A stretch of DNA of 64,000 nucleotides from Porites lobata (Eukaryota; Cnidaria; Anthozoa; Scleractinia; Poritidae). Under the pieces are notes generated by a model. The model had not been told where the DNA came from, made no database searches, and saw nothing but the letters and a program-made list of their open reading frames with translations. Both the position numbers and the translations under genes were made by a program. Positions 11,974-21,392 of this stretch are shown here, piece by piece. The first letter of the stretch is position 1. The number at the start of each line of letters is the position of its first letter. Where the stretch lies: positions 46,001 to 110,000 of the forward strand of contig CALNXK010000564.1 of the NCBI GenBank assembly GCA_942486035.1. The letters are read 5' to 3'.

Positions 11974-12966
11974 TAAAGTTTCAGCAATATCGCACCACTT
12001 CCGACGGCAAACTGGCTAGTTTTAGGTGACCGAGAAAATCTTCCTGTAAAATAGAGAAAAAATTGAGTTGGTCCAAATAAATGTGATATTTCTTCATGTG
12101 ATAGGATAGTTATCTTCCACTGAAAAAATCAGGGCAATCCGTGATAGACCGAAATTTGCCTTATCGGTTCTTACGCGGACAGCCTCTTAAACTGTTCCCT
12201 TGCTTGCCGCGAAAGTTTGTTCCTGTTACATGTTACCTGTCAAAGTCCTATTGTTAGAGAAAATTGATCCCTCTCTGATATCAATCAGAATAAACATTTA
12301 GGTGTTATAATCTCATTCCAGGTAGGATGCCGCCAAAAATGTATTTTCTATTTTATCTCCGAACGCAAATTTTGCCGATCGACTCGTACGTTTTGAACTC
12401 CAAGTCGGCAGCCTTTCAATCAATTTGGCTAAAATTTGGCCAGAGTGATGCCATATATCTCTTCTACAAAACCGTGTCTGCGAATTTTAATACTCCTTTT
12501 CATTTTAAAGCTAGAGCTTTTTTTCCACGGGGAGTGTTGACTAATTGCCTTTCCCAACTTCATTTGCTAATAAAAGAAAAACAAACGCACTTGTCAAAAA
12601 TCTGAGACAACGTTCCAATTTCGAAACACATTTAAGTAAATAGTTTTTGTTAGTTCAAATCCATAATCTGGAATTATTAAGCTTTTAAAAAATATATGGT
12701 TTATAGGGGTTTTTATAAAAACAACTAACGCTACAGCGGTCCGCGCGCGGACGGTCCTGAAGGGTGGCTGATACCTTAAAATATCTGCTTATTAAGCATC
12801 AAAATAGTCAGAAGCAAAATCATAATGGATCGAAATGCACCAATGACAATCCCTGAACGTGACCTCTTGAACTTTATTGGTTTCCTATGAGGTTCGCCAG
12901 TGTAAAATATACTACTGTACTAGATTAAAACTTAGGTTTTTGCGCGTTTATATTGGAAGTCTTACA

Positions 12967-13366
12967 ATGTCTTCGCAAGAGCCGCCGAAAAAGAAATCCA
13001 AACAAGTCGAAAATAAGCAGGGAACACTTTTATTGTGGGTAAAACCATGCAATAGTGACGCAGAGCCTGGTGTAGTCGAAGAAACAATCCAAATCAAAGA
13101 ACAACCCGGAAATGAAAATGATTTGGAGCCACCGACAACAATAGCTGGCAAACAGGAAACGACAAAGAGGCAACTCAGCCCCCCAGGTCAAGTCTTTGTT
13201 AACGTATCAGATAGTCCATTTGCGCTCAACAACGGGAGACTCTAGACTGAACCACCTCTCGATGTTATATGTTCACAAGGACAGAACAGATGCTCTGACC
13301 CTTGTAGACGTAGCTAATGACTTCGTTGGGAAGAAAGAAAACCGAAAGCAATTGTTGGGCAAATTT
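12967..13366 (+). pseudogene. Internally deleted hAT (ZMYM1-like) transposase: N-terminus joined to C-terminus
   Basis: ATG at 12967 opens MSSQEPPKKKSKQ, followed by an acidic linker and FVNVSDSPFALNNGRL to a stop at 13245. This is like the N-terminal region of ZMYM1-type hAT proteins. Starting at about 13245 in a shifted frame is LNHLSMLYVHKDRTDALTLV, then DVANDFVGKKENRKQLLGKF and a stop at 13364-13366. This corresponds to the extreme C-terminus of the same family, just after the hAT dimerisation domain. Everything between (BED/MYM-type fingers and the DDE catalytic core) is missing, so this is a deletion derivative unable to make transposase. Confidence 0.7.
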
Positions 13367-13367
13367 T

Positions 13368-13635
13368 ATTAATAATAATAATATAGATTCTTATACAGCG
13401 CATTTCTATCCTCAATGCACTTTACATTATGAAAGCCGATTAAAAATCATTACATTTCTAGCCCATGTGACATTATACATCAAGTATTGTAAAAAAATTG
13501 TAAAACTTTAAAAATCCTAGAATGTTAAGCATGAAAATCAATTGTGATATTGTACATCAAGATTGGAAAACTTTAAAAAACCCTAAAATGCTATGTTTAT
13601 AAAAACTTATAAAACTTATAAAAAAAAAAAAGCGA
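13368..13635. repeat. Retroelement 3'-tail-like repeat
   Basis: Begins with (TAA)n then ATAGATTCTTATACAGCGCA, a common invertebrate retroelement tail pattern. It continues with two related segments (ACATCAAGTATTGTAAAAAA and ACATCAAGATTGGAAAAC) and ends in an A-rich run. Confidence 0.4.
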
Positions 13636-14104
13636 AAGATATCCCAAACAACTTCTTTATTTCGTCAGTCAACACAAACGGAAAACAAAATGTATTGTAG
13701 ACAAATGTAGTAATCTGACATGTACCAAGAAGTATGCTTTAACCAAGGGACCGAAGCGGGGGGGGGGTTAATGTGGGCCACTCGCTCAGCCCCCAGTCAT
13801 TTTATGCTTGCTACGGGCCTGAAATCGACACCCTGTTTAAGACAAAAATCCCGAAAAACATACACTGGCTGGCCGCACGTCCCCATTAAGCCCTTATAAG
13901 GGAGTACCCCCAGGGGCTGTACAGAATCTTTTCAGTTATGTGTGTGTTTTGTGAGTTCGATGTCCGAACTGATATGGCCACTACAAAATCTGCGAACGGT
14001 CATGGTTCAAGATGATTTAGGTTTGCAGACTTGGAGAGTTAATATTTTTCCTTGGTATACTTTTCACAAGGAATCAGTATTAATTAGAGTTAACTCAGAA
14101 TATG

Positions 14105-14180
14105 GAAATACAGTCGAACCTGTCTATAACGGCCACCCTCGGGACTTGAGGAACTGGCCGCTTATTTTCAGCTTGATTTA
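14105..14180. repeat. Fragment with a Tigger/pogo-like terminal sequence
   Basis: CAGTCGAACCTGTCTATAACGG resembles the terminal repeats of pogo/Tigger-type elements. The same terminus occurs at about 25436, and inverted at about 25790 and 26500. Only one end is seen here, directly against the left end of the CACTA-like element. Confidence 0.4.
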
Positions 14181-15260
14181 CACACACTGTAAAAACTGAC
14201 CAGTTATAGTGACCTCAAAAAAATGGTTAAGGTTTGAATCCCAGGTAACCAACCGTATTTTATTAGGTTACAGTAACCAAAAAAAAATAGTTCAGGTTAA
14301 CCATTTTTTATTCCCGTTGAAATAACTTTTCTTTATGGGTTACATTAACACTTAAAGATGGTTGTTTGTACCACAGCCCACGCCACTTCTTATGACTTGT
14401 TTGTCATAACCTCTACTTTTTAGTTAAACTAACTTTAAATTTTTAGTTGTTATAACCGAAATAAAAAGATAAATATGTTTCAACTCATACAGATAAGTTA
14501 TAATAACCATTTTTTGTGGTCATGGTAAACCAGTTTTTTGGGTACTAATGATGAATCTGTGGTAACCCATTTAAAATAGTCAAGAGGTGGTAGCTTTAAC
14601 CATTCCATTTGGGTTAGAAGAAAACGGTTGTTTTAACTGATAATAATGAATTACATTAACCTCACAATAATAGTCTTCAGCAACATTTTTAATGGTTATG
14701 TTAACCGTTCTCTACAAACAACAACAACAACAACATAGTTGACCAGGAACTTCATAAAAAAGATAATCATACAACATTGCAAGTAAAAAATGCTTATGTT
14801 TCTTAATTCAAGTATTTAAAGCAGAACAAGGAATGATTAAACAATCAACCCTGCTTCCTAAACTATAGCAAATTTAAATTGGAATACTGCATGTCTCTCA
14901 CAATACTGCAAAACAAGACTTCGTACACTGGCATATGATTGTAAAACAGAAACATCCTTAAGCAGGAAAAAATTCAAGTAACTCCAGGATCAATAGTGAT
15001 ACAGTACTTTGATTAAATTAAACCCTTAAGGTATAAGTGCCTTTCCTGCCAAAAATGCTTTGTCAAATACATTGGGAATTAAGAATTTCGTGAGATTCAA
15101 TGAAATAATAATTGTAAGATCTTGCCATTGAAGAGTTAACTCCTCACCAATTGTACATGTAACTTTCTTTCTTTGGCTAATGATTGAAGCGGAGCATATG
15201 ATCTAAAAGTACCAGTGCCCTTCACTGTTCTACAAGCCATGTTTTTCTACTAGATAGCAA

Positions 15261-15556
15261 TGTTGGGAATGGGATATTTGCTTGCAACACACTGTTGTCC
15301 CGATAAACTCGCGCTAAACGGTCCTAAATCACTCACTCACGATGTAAGGTTTTAAACATATATTCTTCACTCACAGCATCCCCGGTTTTTATTACAACAC
15401 AACTCCTGATAATTTTTCAACGAAAGATAAAGCGATTCGTTTTATGTTTCCTTTGATTTGGCAGATTCGATGCCTATCTCTTTCCGGTCACTTAACAATC
15501 AAATTCTATATGCGATATGAGGTTTGATTACATATGTAAACACGCGATTTACGACA
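15261..15556 (-). repeat. BEL element LTR (3' LTR in element orientation)
   Basis: 296 bp. In element orientation it begins TGTCGTAAATCGCGTG and ends ATATCCCATTCCCAACA (TG...CA). I find no difference from the LTR at 21093-21388. Confidence 0.93.
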
Positions 15557-15570
15557 CCCTCCCCCCATTT
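15557..15570 (-). promoter_or_regulatory. Polypurine tract of the BEL element
   Basis: On the minus strand this reads AAATGGGGGGAGGG directly before the 3' LTR, the usual place and composition for plus-strand DNA priming. Confidence 0.85.
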
Positions 15571-15793
15571 GCTTCGAGAGAGCAAATGTCCAGAACTTAA
15601 TCAACAGATAGAAAATCAGTCGTTGAATTTAAGAGTCTCGAACTGCAGTCTGTTGACCAAGCAGCATCATAACATAACAAATATTAGAGTTTTAAAATCA
15701 ATGTGCCATCTGGCATGAAATGCTCAAAAAATATAAAAGTTCACTCGTAATGTTCATAGTTCTTGGGGTTCTTAAATTTATGCATTGTTCAGT

Positions 15794-17080
15794 TCATTGT
15801 TCGTCCTCGTTCATATCCTGGATACGAACTCTGGCTGCTGCTGCGGCATCCCTTTGCGGCCTGTAGATTGGCGCCATTGGATTCAGCGGCTCCGGTGGGT
15901 TCTGCATCGGCATGTCACAACTCAGCTCTAGAGGGTACAGATGCTGTATTGGGCGCTCCAGGCGTGACTTTCCAGTTTTCAGCTTTGCCCCACGAATCAC
16001 GCCATCACGGCCGGTGATTAGGTCTTCTACGACTCCCAACTTCCACTGTGCTCGATTCTTCTCTTCTGATTTGATGATGACGACTTCTCCCTTGGATGGA
16101 TAGGTCGTGTCTCCCTTGTGCTTCAGCCGGTGTCTCTCTCTCAGTCCGCGGAGGTACTCTCTTGTCCAGCGTGACCATAGTGTATCCTTGCACTTCCTCA
16201 AATATTTAGCTCTCTTCCGCAGGTCGTGTTCCTGGACGTGATGAGGTTCTAACTCTGGAAGCATGTTCGGTTGACCATAAAGGAAGGTGCTCGGGGTCAG
16301 GATGGGTAGCTGAATGTCTTCCTCTAGGTAGCTCAACGGTCGGTTGTTGAGTGTCACCTCGACGTCAAGCAGGACGTCTTGTAGCTCGTCCCAGGTGAGC
16401 GTTCCGTTTCCCACTGTCTTGTAGAAAACTCGCTTCACGAGTCCCACCAGTCTCTCAAATTGTCCACCCCACCAGGGTGCTCTGGACAAGTTGAATTGCC
16501 ACTTCACGTTTATCTTGGCAAGGAAGTCGTGTAGACGTTCATCCTTCATCACCTTGTTCAGCCATTTTGCTGCTCCCACAAATGTTTTCCCGTTGTCGGA
16601 GTATATCTTCTCCGGGCGACCTTTCCTGGCGATGAGACGCTTGAGAGTTCCGATAAACTCTTCCGTCTCCAAGGTTTTGGTCGGCTCGAGGTACACGGCG
16701 CGGGTCAGGCTGCAAGCGTACAGAACGATGTACGCCTTGCCCTCTCTGTTCTTGCTTATACGATACTTAATGGGTCCCGCGTAATCCACTCCAACAACTT
16801 GAAAGGGTGAAGAACCTTCTGTCCGATCCTTTGGCAGGTCGCCTTGGGGTGGGGACGAGAACGTTTGGGCTTGAAACCGCCGACAGCCGTGGCAACTCTT
16901 CACGATTCCTTTTGTCAATCTTCTAAGGCGCGGAACCCAGTACAGCTCTCGTACCTTTGCCATGGTACTGACGACTCCCCGTGGAGCGTCCCAAGGTGTA
17001 CTTGTGTTACGAGCTTCTCTGTGAAGCGCTGACTCTCGGGCAAATACACCGGATAATGCCCTTGTATTCGGCCTCGACAT
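15794..17080 (-). CDS. BEL pol: integrase part
   Basis: Open frame of 428 codons. The real integrase reading begins around residue 40 (near 16965), where the frame continues the upstream RNase H/zinc-binding region. WVPRLRRLTKGIVKSCHGCR supplies the CxxC of the HHCC zinc domain. The DDE core acids are visible in FQVVGVDYAGPI, KIYSDNGKTFVGAA and WGGQFERLVGLVK. A basic C-terminal domain (TYPSKGEVVIIKSEEKNRAQ, WKLGVVEDLITGRDG) is typical of BEL/Pao integrases. The first 30 or so residues are an out-of-frame overlap caused by a break at a G run near 16975-16990. Catalytic residues look intact. Confidence 0.9.
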   Translation of the reverse strand: MSRPNTRALSGVFARESALHREARNTSTPWDAPRGVVSTMAKVRELYWVPRLRRLTKGIVKSCHGCRRFQAQTFSSPPQGDLPKDRTEGSSPFQVVGVDYAGPIKYRISKNREGKAYIVLYACSLTRAVYLEPTKTLETEEFIGTLKRLIARKGRPEKIYSDNGKTFVGAAKWLNKVMKDERLHDFLAKINVKWQFNLSRAPWWGGQFERLVGLVKRVFYKTVGNGTLTWDELQDVLLDVEVTLNNRPLSYLEEDIQLPILTPSTFLYGQPNMLPELEPHHVQEHDLRKRAKYLRKCKDTLWSRWTREYLRGLRERHRLKHKGDTTYPSKGEVVIIKSEEKNRAQWKLGVVEDLITGRDGVIRGAKLKTGKSRLERPIQHLYPLELSCDMPMQNPPEPLNPMAPIYRPQRDAAAAARVRIQDMNEDEQ

Positions 17081-17445
17081 TCTAACACGCCGTCTTGGTT
17101 AGGTTGCAGATTCAGTTGCAACCGATCTTCTTCGTAATGCTTGTCTGCTGTGGCTCTGGTCTGGACTCTTTTCACCCAGAAGATTGTCGCTTTGTTAGTT
17201 TCTTCAGTTGTCAGCGGTCCTTCGTGTCTTTGTATCTTCTCTGAACGAGCGTTGTGAACGAACCGCATTATCCACGCACAGATTCTCATTGTCCTCCAGT
17301 AGGTAAACTTCTCAAGAAGGTTGTCTAGCTCATCTGTAGTTGCTATCGCCACAGCAAAAACATCTCTTGTTGCTTTCACTTCTGCCATTGATTCCTCTGA
17401 TGCCTTAGTCACAATGTCTGGAGGCCAGATCGCTTTGTTCTTCAA
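16915..17445 (-). CDS. BEL pol: RNase H-integrase linker part
   Basis: 176 codons between the RNase H and integrase frames. It starts just after the break at an A run (17489-17492 on this strand). The content IWPPDIVTKASEESMAEVK and WIMRFVHNARSEK, then VLECRGRIQGHYPVYLPESQ, is the standard BEL segment before the HHCC zinc domain. The last 15 or so residues are out of frame after the next break. This piece would be continuous with its neighbours if single homopolymer bases were miscalled. Confidence 0.85.
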   Translation of the reverse strand: MKNKAIWPPDIVTKASEESMAEVKATRDVFAVAIATTDELDNLLEKFTYWRTMRICAWIMRFVHNARSEKIQRHEGPLTTEETNKATIFWVKRVQTRATADKHYEEDRLQLNLQPNQDGVLECRGRIQGHYPVYLPESQRFTEKLVTQVHLGTLHGESSVPWQRYESCTGFRALED

Positions 17446-19934
17446 CCACTTCGGCCCGTTGCTCCAAGAGGGATGGTTTTCACTTCTCCACCACGGCTTC
17501 CAAGGTCAGCAGGGTTCTCCAAGGTCCCTACGTGCCGCCAAGTCACGCCTGAATGTGCTTGTATTTTCTCGACTCTGTTACTCACAAACTGCTTATATGT
17601 GCCTGGGGATCTGATCCAGTGCAGGGCAACGGTGCTATCGAGCCAGCAGTACTTTTCGGTAAGGGGAAATCCGTCCAGGGCGGAGGCCACGTTTACCAAG
17701 AGATTCACTGCCATATGTCCGGACACCAACTCTAGCCGAGGGATCGTCAGTCCCCTTTTGGAGAGTCTCGCTCTCGCTGCCACGAGCCCTTGATTTGAGC
17801 CCGACTCTTGATTGACTACAGCATACACAGCCGCGGCCACGCCCTTCCCACTGGCATCACCAAATGCGTGCAACTCTATTGACTGAATGTCCTCTTGATG
17901 GGCTGCTAAAGATCTCGGAACTGTAAGCTGCTCGGGAAGTCGCTTCTCCCATCGTATCCAACTCTGCATCATATCGCCTGGTAGCTTTGAATCCCAGTTT
18001 AGCTTGGCATCACACACGTCACGGTAGAGGAGCTTACCGCCTAATGAGATAGGAGAGGCCAATCCCAGTGGGTCATAGATCCGTGCCACTTTGCTTAAGA
18101 TTCCCCGCTTGCTGGGATCAGCTTTTTCTTGTGGAAAACTTACTCCGATGGTATCGTTTGCTTTGTCCCATGGCAAACCAAGCAGGGTAGCTCCTTCTCT
18201 TCTGGGGACGTTTAACTGCTCCTTTGCATACGTTTCTTCCTCAATCGAGACTGGTTCAGAAGCGGCTGGTTCAGAGGCGGCCGATTCCAACTCTCTCACA
18301 TTCGAATGCCATTTATGCAACTCGAAGGTGCCCTTGGCGAATACTTCCTGAGAAGCTGATTTGATTTCCTTTGCCTTTTCACAGGTAGGGCCACCACTGA
18401 TGAGGTCGTCGACGTATAAGCTGCGTTCTATCTCGCTGACAATGTCCGGGTGGTCTTGTCTGCAACTCTCCAACAGGTGCTGGATCACGCCTCCCAGGAG
18501 GAATGGCGATGATGTGAGACCGAAGAGGGCTCTTGTAAACCTCAACGTCTCCACTGTTTGACTGCTTGGGTCCTTTAACCAATGAAATCGCAGCGCATCA
18601 CGGTCTGGCTCCTTGATTCGTACTTGAAGGAAAGCTTGCTTAATGTCTCCTGCGACTGCTATTGGATGAAATCGAGAACGAACTAGGACACTCCAGAGTT
18701 TGTTTTGAAGAGGTGGTCCAGGATTCAGACACTCATTTAACGAGGGTGCACCAGAGTAGGCCCGTGCTGACGCGTCATAGACCACTCGAGGCTTAGTGGT
18801 TTCTGCTGTGTCGCGTACCACTGCCTTGTGAGGAATGTAGAATTCGTGCTGCCCAGTTGCGGGTGTGCTAACTCTCTCGACTATCCCGGTCTTGATTTGG
18901 TCTTGGATTACTTGATCGTAACGTTCTATCATTCCTTGGCCACGCAGCTTCTTTACGAGGCCTGTTAATCTGCGAAGACTTCCTGCTTCGTTGGTTGGTA
19001 AAGGTGCGTGGTTCCCTTTCCATGGTAGGCTAGTTTCGTACCAACCCTCATCATCTCGTCTTAGTTGCTCTTTGAACTCTGAATACACCTCGTCTTGGTC
19101 ACCAGTTGCACAATCTGCCAGTCCAAGCACGTCCAGTCTGCACAAGTTGTCGTAATCTACCGTTGATGTCTGCGTCAGGAACATGGGAGACAGATCCACT
19201 TCTTTGCCCGGTGAAATAATGGTCCATCCGAACTTAGTTTTCTCGGCAATAGGCTCGTTTGCGGCTCCAATAAGAGGTGCTGTTACAGTCTTGATCTTAG
19301 TATAGTCACACACTCCCAAGATAAGGTGCACCGGAAGGTAATCCTTTGGGTCCATATCGTCCATCTTCACTCCCTTCAAGTGGTCGTACCTTTCCAGGAC
19401 TTGCCGGTAGCGAGGGTTTTCCAGGGATAAAAGCTGTGCCTTATTCACCTTAGTCACGTCCGTTTCAAGGATGAAATCGCTCTGCAGTGAACTTATTTGC
19501 ACTTTGAAGATTTCCACCGGCTTAGTGACTACTCCCATCATCATTTCGATCTGTCGTACTTCTCGTTGATGAGGGCGAATCTTTATGTGATCAAGTAACG
19601 CTGCTGAAGCGTAGGAACTTCCGGCGCCGGTGTCTAGTAACGCACGACACTTAACTCCCATCACTTCCACTACGACGACTGGATAGATCACAGTTGGTCT
19701 TTGCGTTGAAGTCGCTGTCATTAACTGGTTACTGACGCTGTTGCAGATGGACGTGTGATGCCTTCTCTTACAAATCTGGCACATGGAACGGCTTTTGCAA
19801 TCTTCAGCCCTGTGTTTGCCTCCGGTGCAATTGAAACAAAGGCGTTTGTTGCTAAGCATCCTTTGCGATCGTCGAGGCTGGCTACCGTTTTGCAGTCGAC
19901 CGATCTGTGATCTTGGCTTTCGCAATAAACGCAT
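17442..19934 (-). CDS. BEL pol: zinc knuckle, protease, reverse transcriptase, RNase H
   Basis: 830 codons. In order: zinc-knuckle cysteines (CFNCTGGKHRAEDC and CQICKRRHHTSIC, residues about 33-65); aspartic protease (ALLDTGAGSSYASAALLDHI, about 95-118); reverse transcriptase with AGDIKQAFLQVR, LFGLTSSPFLLGG and the catalytic YVDD (SLYVDDLISGG); and RNase H beginning ELHAFGDASGKGVAAAVYAV. It ends in a short out-of-frame tail after ENPADLGSRGGEVK. The first 25 residues precede the break shared with the gag frame. All key catalytic residues are present. Confidence 0.93.
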   Translation of the reverse strand: MRLLRKPRSQIGRLQNGSQPRRSQRMLSNKRLCFNCTGGKHRAEDCKSRSMCQICKRRHHTSICNSVSNQLMTATSTQRPTVIYPVVVVEVMGVKCRALLDTGAGSSYASAALLDHIKIRPHQREVRQIEMMMGVVTKPVEIFKVQISSLQSDFILETDVTKVNKAQLLSLENPRYRQVLERYDHLKGVKMDDMDPKDYLPVHLILGVCDYTKIKTVTAPLIGAANEPIAEKTKFGWTIISPGKEVDLSPMFLTQTSTVDYDNLCRLDVLGLADCATGDQDEVYSEFKEQLRRDDEGWYETSLPWKGNHAPLPTNEAGSLRRLTGLVKKLRGQGMIERYDQVIQDQIKTGIVERVSTPATGQHEFYIPHKAVVRDTAETTKPRVVYDASARAYSGAPSLNECLNPGPPLQNKLWSVLVRSRFHPIAVAGDIKQAFLQVRIKEPDRDALRFHWLKDPSSQTVETLRFTRALFGLTSSPFLLGGVIQHLLESCRQDHPDIVSEIERSLYVDDLISGGPTCEKAKEIKSASQEVFAKGTFELHKWHSNVRELESAASEPAASEPVSIEEETYAKEQLNVPRREGATLLGLPWDKANDTIGVSFPQEKADPSKRGILSKVARIYDPLGLASPISLGGKLLYRDVCDAKLNWDSKLPGDMMQSWIRWEKRLPEQLTVPRSLAAHQEDIQSIELHAFGDASGKGVAAAVYAVVNQESGSNQGLVAARARLSKRGLTIPRLELVSGHMAVNLLVNVASALDGFPLTEKYCWLDSTVALHWIRSPGTYKQFVSNRVEKIQAHSGVTWRHVGTLENPADLGSRGGEVKTIPLGATGRSG

Positions 19935-20263
19935 CCCCGATTTTTGCCATCTCTCTGCTGTTGGACTTGGAAATTCTTGTCACGCCAGGGTTTGTCGACA
20001 CGCCAGGGCTTATCGCTTTGCTTGGATTGGATCGGGTTTCTTTCTGTCCATTTTCGAAGCTCATCCACTAACCTTGGAAAATTCCACTCTCGCCAAGAAT
20101 CGTCTGTTCGCACAAGATCCCCTCTTATCCCCGGCAGCTTGTCAATAGTCATCCGCACGTATCCATTCACCTCTCGCAGTTTTTCCCATTGTTTCCAATG
20201 ATTGCACATTGAAAAGAAGCTTCTCGTAGAAATCATGGATTCTGGCTGGCTGTGTTCCTCCAA
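19721..20263 (-). CDS. BEL gag C-terminal part with CCHC knuckle
   Basis: 180 codons in a frame shifted from the upstream gag frame. From about residue 27 (LREVNGYVRMTIDKLPGIRG) it continues gag. CVYCESQDHRSVDC is a CX2CX4HX4C zinc knuckle expected to bind RNA. The frame is lost again after DDRK (about 19862), where the next frame carries on. Both junctions are A runs (about 20178-20182 and 19858-19862). Confidence 0.85.
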   Translation of the reverse strand: MEEHSQPESMISTRSFFSMCNHWKQWEKLREVNGYVRMTIDKLPGIRGDLVRTDDSWREWNFPRLVDELRKWTERNPIQSKQSDKPWRVDKPWRDKNFQVQQQRDGKNRGCVYCESQDHRSVDCKTVASLDDRKGCLATNAFVSIAPEANTGLKIAKAVPCARFVREGITRPSATASVTS

Positions 20264-21026
20264 TTGTAGGCAAAGACATGATGTTTTCCACGTACGCGTT
20301 CACGACCTCGCTTGTTTGTCCATACTTCCTTGCCAGGATGTTCTTCGCACGCTCGTATCCCTCTACTGAGAAGGGCAAGCCGTCTATTTCCGCTCGTATC
20401 TTCGGGTCTACGAGTTCCTTTAGGTATGAGTACTTTGTCACGCCAGCTATTTCTGCCTTGTCAATCTCGGTTTCAAATTGACTCCAGAACCGTGGCCAAT
20501 CCGTTAGTTCACCTCTAAACTTTGTAATGACGAGCTTAGGAAGTTTGGCGGTCTTCGCTGCTTGATTTGAGGTCGGCTCCGTGGTCTTCGAATGGTTTGC
20601 TTTTGTCTCCTCGATCTTCTTCTCATATGTCAGCCTCATCTCCAGTTGCGTTCGTTCAAACTCAAGCTGATCCTTTCTTGACTGCTCCAGAAAGGCTTGT
20701 TGACCCTCATTTTCCGAAAGGCGTTCTCTTTGCTTGTATTCTGTTAACCATTTCCGCAAGTACGCGATGTTCTCATCAGCAGATGTTTGGGCGGCTTCAA
20801 CTGTGAGGCTCCATTCTGACACGTCTTCAAGTTTCTCTCCGTTCGCGATTTTCGCTTGCTCGATTTGAAGCTTAAAATCTTCCACCTTCGTTACGATAGA
20901 TCTCAAGGACTGAAGTTGGCGGTCCACAGCTTCCACATTTCCCTTTGCGGTGATTCCTTCACTCTTATCCCTTGTGAAGTTGAGCAATTGTAGTTGTGTG
21001 TCTAGATCCGTGGTAAGTTTCTCCAT
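20142..21026 (-). CDS. BEL gag N-terminal part
   Basis: 294 codons starting MEKLTTDLDTQLQLLNFTRD. There is a long coiled-coil-like region (residues about 1-150, rich in E, K, Q and L), then KLPKLVITKFRGELTDWPRF, the conserved opening of the BEL/Pao gag (DUF1759-type) domain. FYEKLLFNVQSLETMG precedes the frame break. The ATG lies 45 bases inside the primer-binding site, which suits a gag start. Confidence 0.9.
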   Translation of the reverse strand: MEKLTTDLDTQLQLLNFTRDKSEGITAKGNVEAVDRQLQSLRSIVTKVEDFKLQIEQAKIANGEKLEDVSEWSLTVEAAQTSADENIAYLRKWLTEYKQRERLSENEGQQAFLEQSRKDQLEFERTQLEMRLTYEKKIEETKANHSKTTEPTSNQAAKTAKLPKLVITKFRGELTDWPRFWSQFETEIDKAEIAGVTKYSYLKELVDPKIRAEIDGLPFSVEGYERAKNILARKYGQTSEVVNAYVENIMSLPTIGGTQPARIHDFYEKLLFNVQSLETMGKTARGEWIRADDY

Positions 21027-21070
21027 TGTAAAATCCCGGCGTCAGATCTGTTTGTTTTCCCTCTGTTCAG

Positions 21071-21087
21071 TCCCGTCGGAGGTGCCA
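21071..21087 (-). promoter_or_regulatory. BEL primer-binding site
   Basis: Five bases inside the 5' LTR the minus strand reads TGGCACCTCCGACGGGA, starting with TGG and so complementary to a tRNA 3' CCA end. The tRNA identity was not determined. Confidence 0.75.
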
Positions 21088-21092
21088 CTTTG

Positions 21093-21388
21093 TGTTGGGA
21101 ATGGGATATTTGCTTGCAACACACTGTTGTCCCGATAAACTCGCGCTAAACGGTCCTAAATCACTCACTCACGATGTAAGGTTTTAAACATATATTCTTC
21201 ACTCACAGCATCCCCGGTTTTTATTACAACACAACTCCTGATAATTTTTCAACGAAAGATAAAGCGATTCGTTTTATGTTTCCTTTGATTTGGCAGATTC
21301 GATGCCTATCTCTTTCCGGTCACTTAACAATCAAATTCTATATGCGATATGAGGTTTGATTACATATGTAAACACGCGATTTACGACA
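21093..21388 (-). repeat. BEL element LTR (5' LTR in element orientation)
   Basis: 296 bp, apparently identical to 15261-15556. It would hold the promoter of the element. I recognise no clear TATA box. Confidence 0.93.
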
Positions 21389-21392
21389 GCAA

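Larger units (their letters stand above)
9840..12186 (-). repeat. Right arm of the ~1-kb internal inverted repeat (with insertion)
   Basis: Reverse complement of 5851-6850, interrupted by the element at 10621-11973 and its 9-bp duplication. Matching stops at GGACAGCCTCTTAA (about 12186). The distal 12187-12775 segment has no counterpart next to the left arm. Confidence 0.85.
4817..12775. mobile_element. Kolobok-like DNA transposon (TTAA target duplication), 7.96 kb
   Basis: Perfect 16-bp terminal inverted repeats, GGTATCAGCCACCCTT at 4817 and AAGGGTGGCTGATACC ending at 12775, are flanked by TTAA on both sides (4813-4816 and 12776-12779). TTAA duplications are known for the piggyBac and Kolobok superfamilies. 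The transposase remnant at 5120-5879 fits the Mutator-like domain of cnidarian Kolobok proteins, which favours Kolobok. The body is rearranged: a roughly 1-kb segment occurs inverted at both ends of a loop, and a Mutator-like element sits in the right arm. Confidence 0.75.
4330..13819 (+). mobile_element. hAT-like DNA transposon, interrupted by a nested Kolobok-like element
   Basis: The ends are inverted: CAGGCCCGTAGCAGG at 4330 and GCTACGGGCCTG ending at 13819, each followed inward by G-rich/C-rich sequence as in many animal hAT elements. The internal coding remnant at 12967-13366 resembles ZMYM1-type hAT transposases and runs on the plus strand. Without the nested insertion at 4817-12775 the element is about 1.5 kb. 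Flanks share AAATC next to each end, but I do not see a clean 8-bp target duplication, so the exact ends carry some doubt. Confidence 0.65.
15261..21388 (-). mobile_element. BEL/Pao LTR retrotransposon, very recent insertion
   Basis: Two 296-bp LTRs (15261-15556 and 21093-21388) read as identical by eye. The element is flanked by GCAA on both sides (15257-15260 and 21389-21392), or AGCAA if the terminal A is counted. On the minus strand the order is LTR, primer-binding site, gag with zinc knuckle, aspartic protease, reverse transcriptase, RNase H, integrase, polypurine tract, LTR. Protein features (GVKCRALLDTGAGSSY, SLYVDDLISGG, PWWGGQFERLV) are those of BEL/Pao. The open frames are broken four times, each time in or beside a homopolymer run. 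Confidence 0.95.

Noticed and set aside
15763..21138. Plus-strand open frames across the BEL element
   Set aside because: They are antisense shadows of the minus-strand gag-pol.
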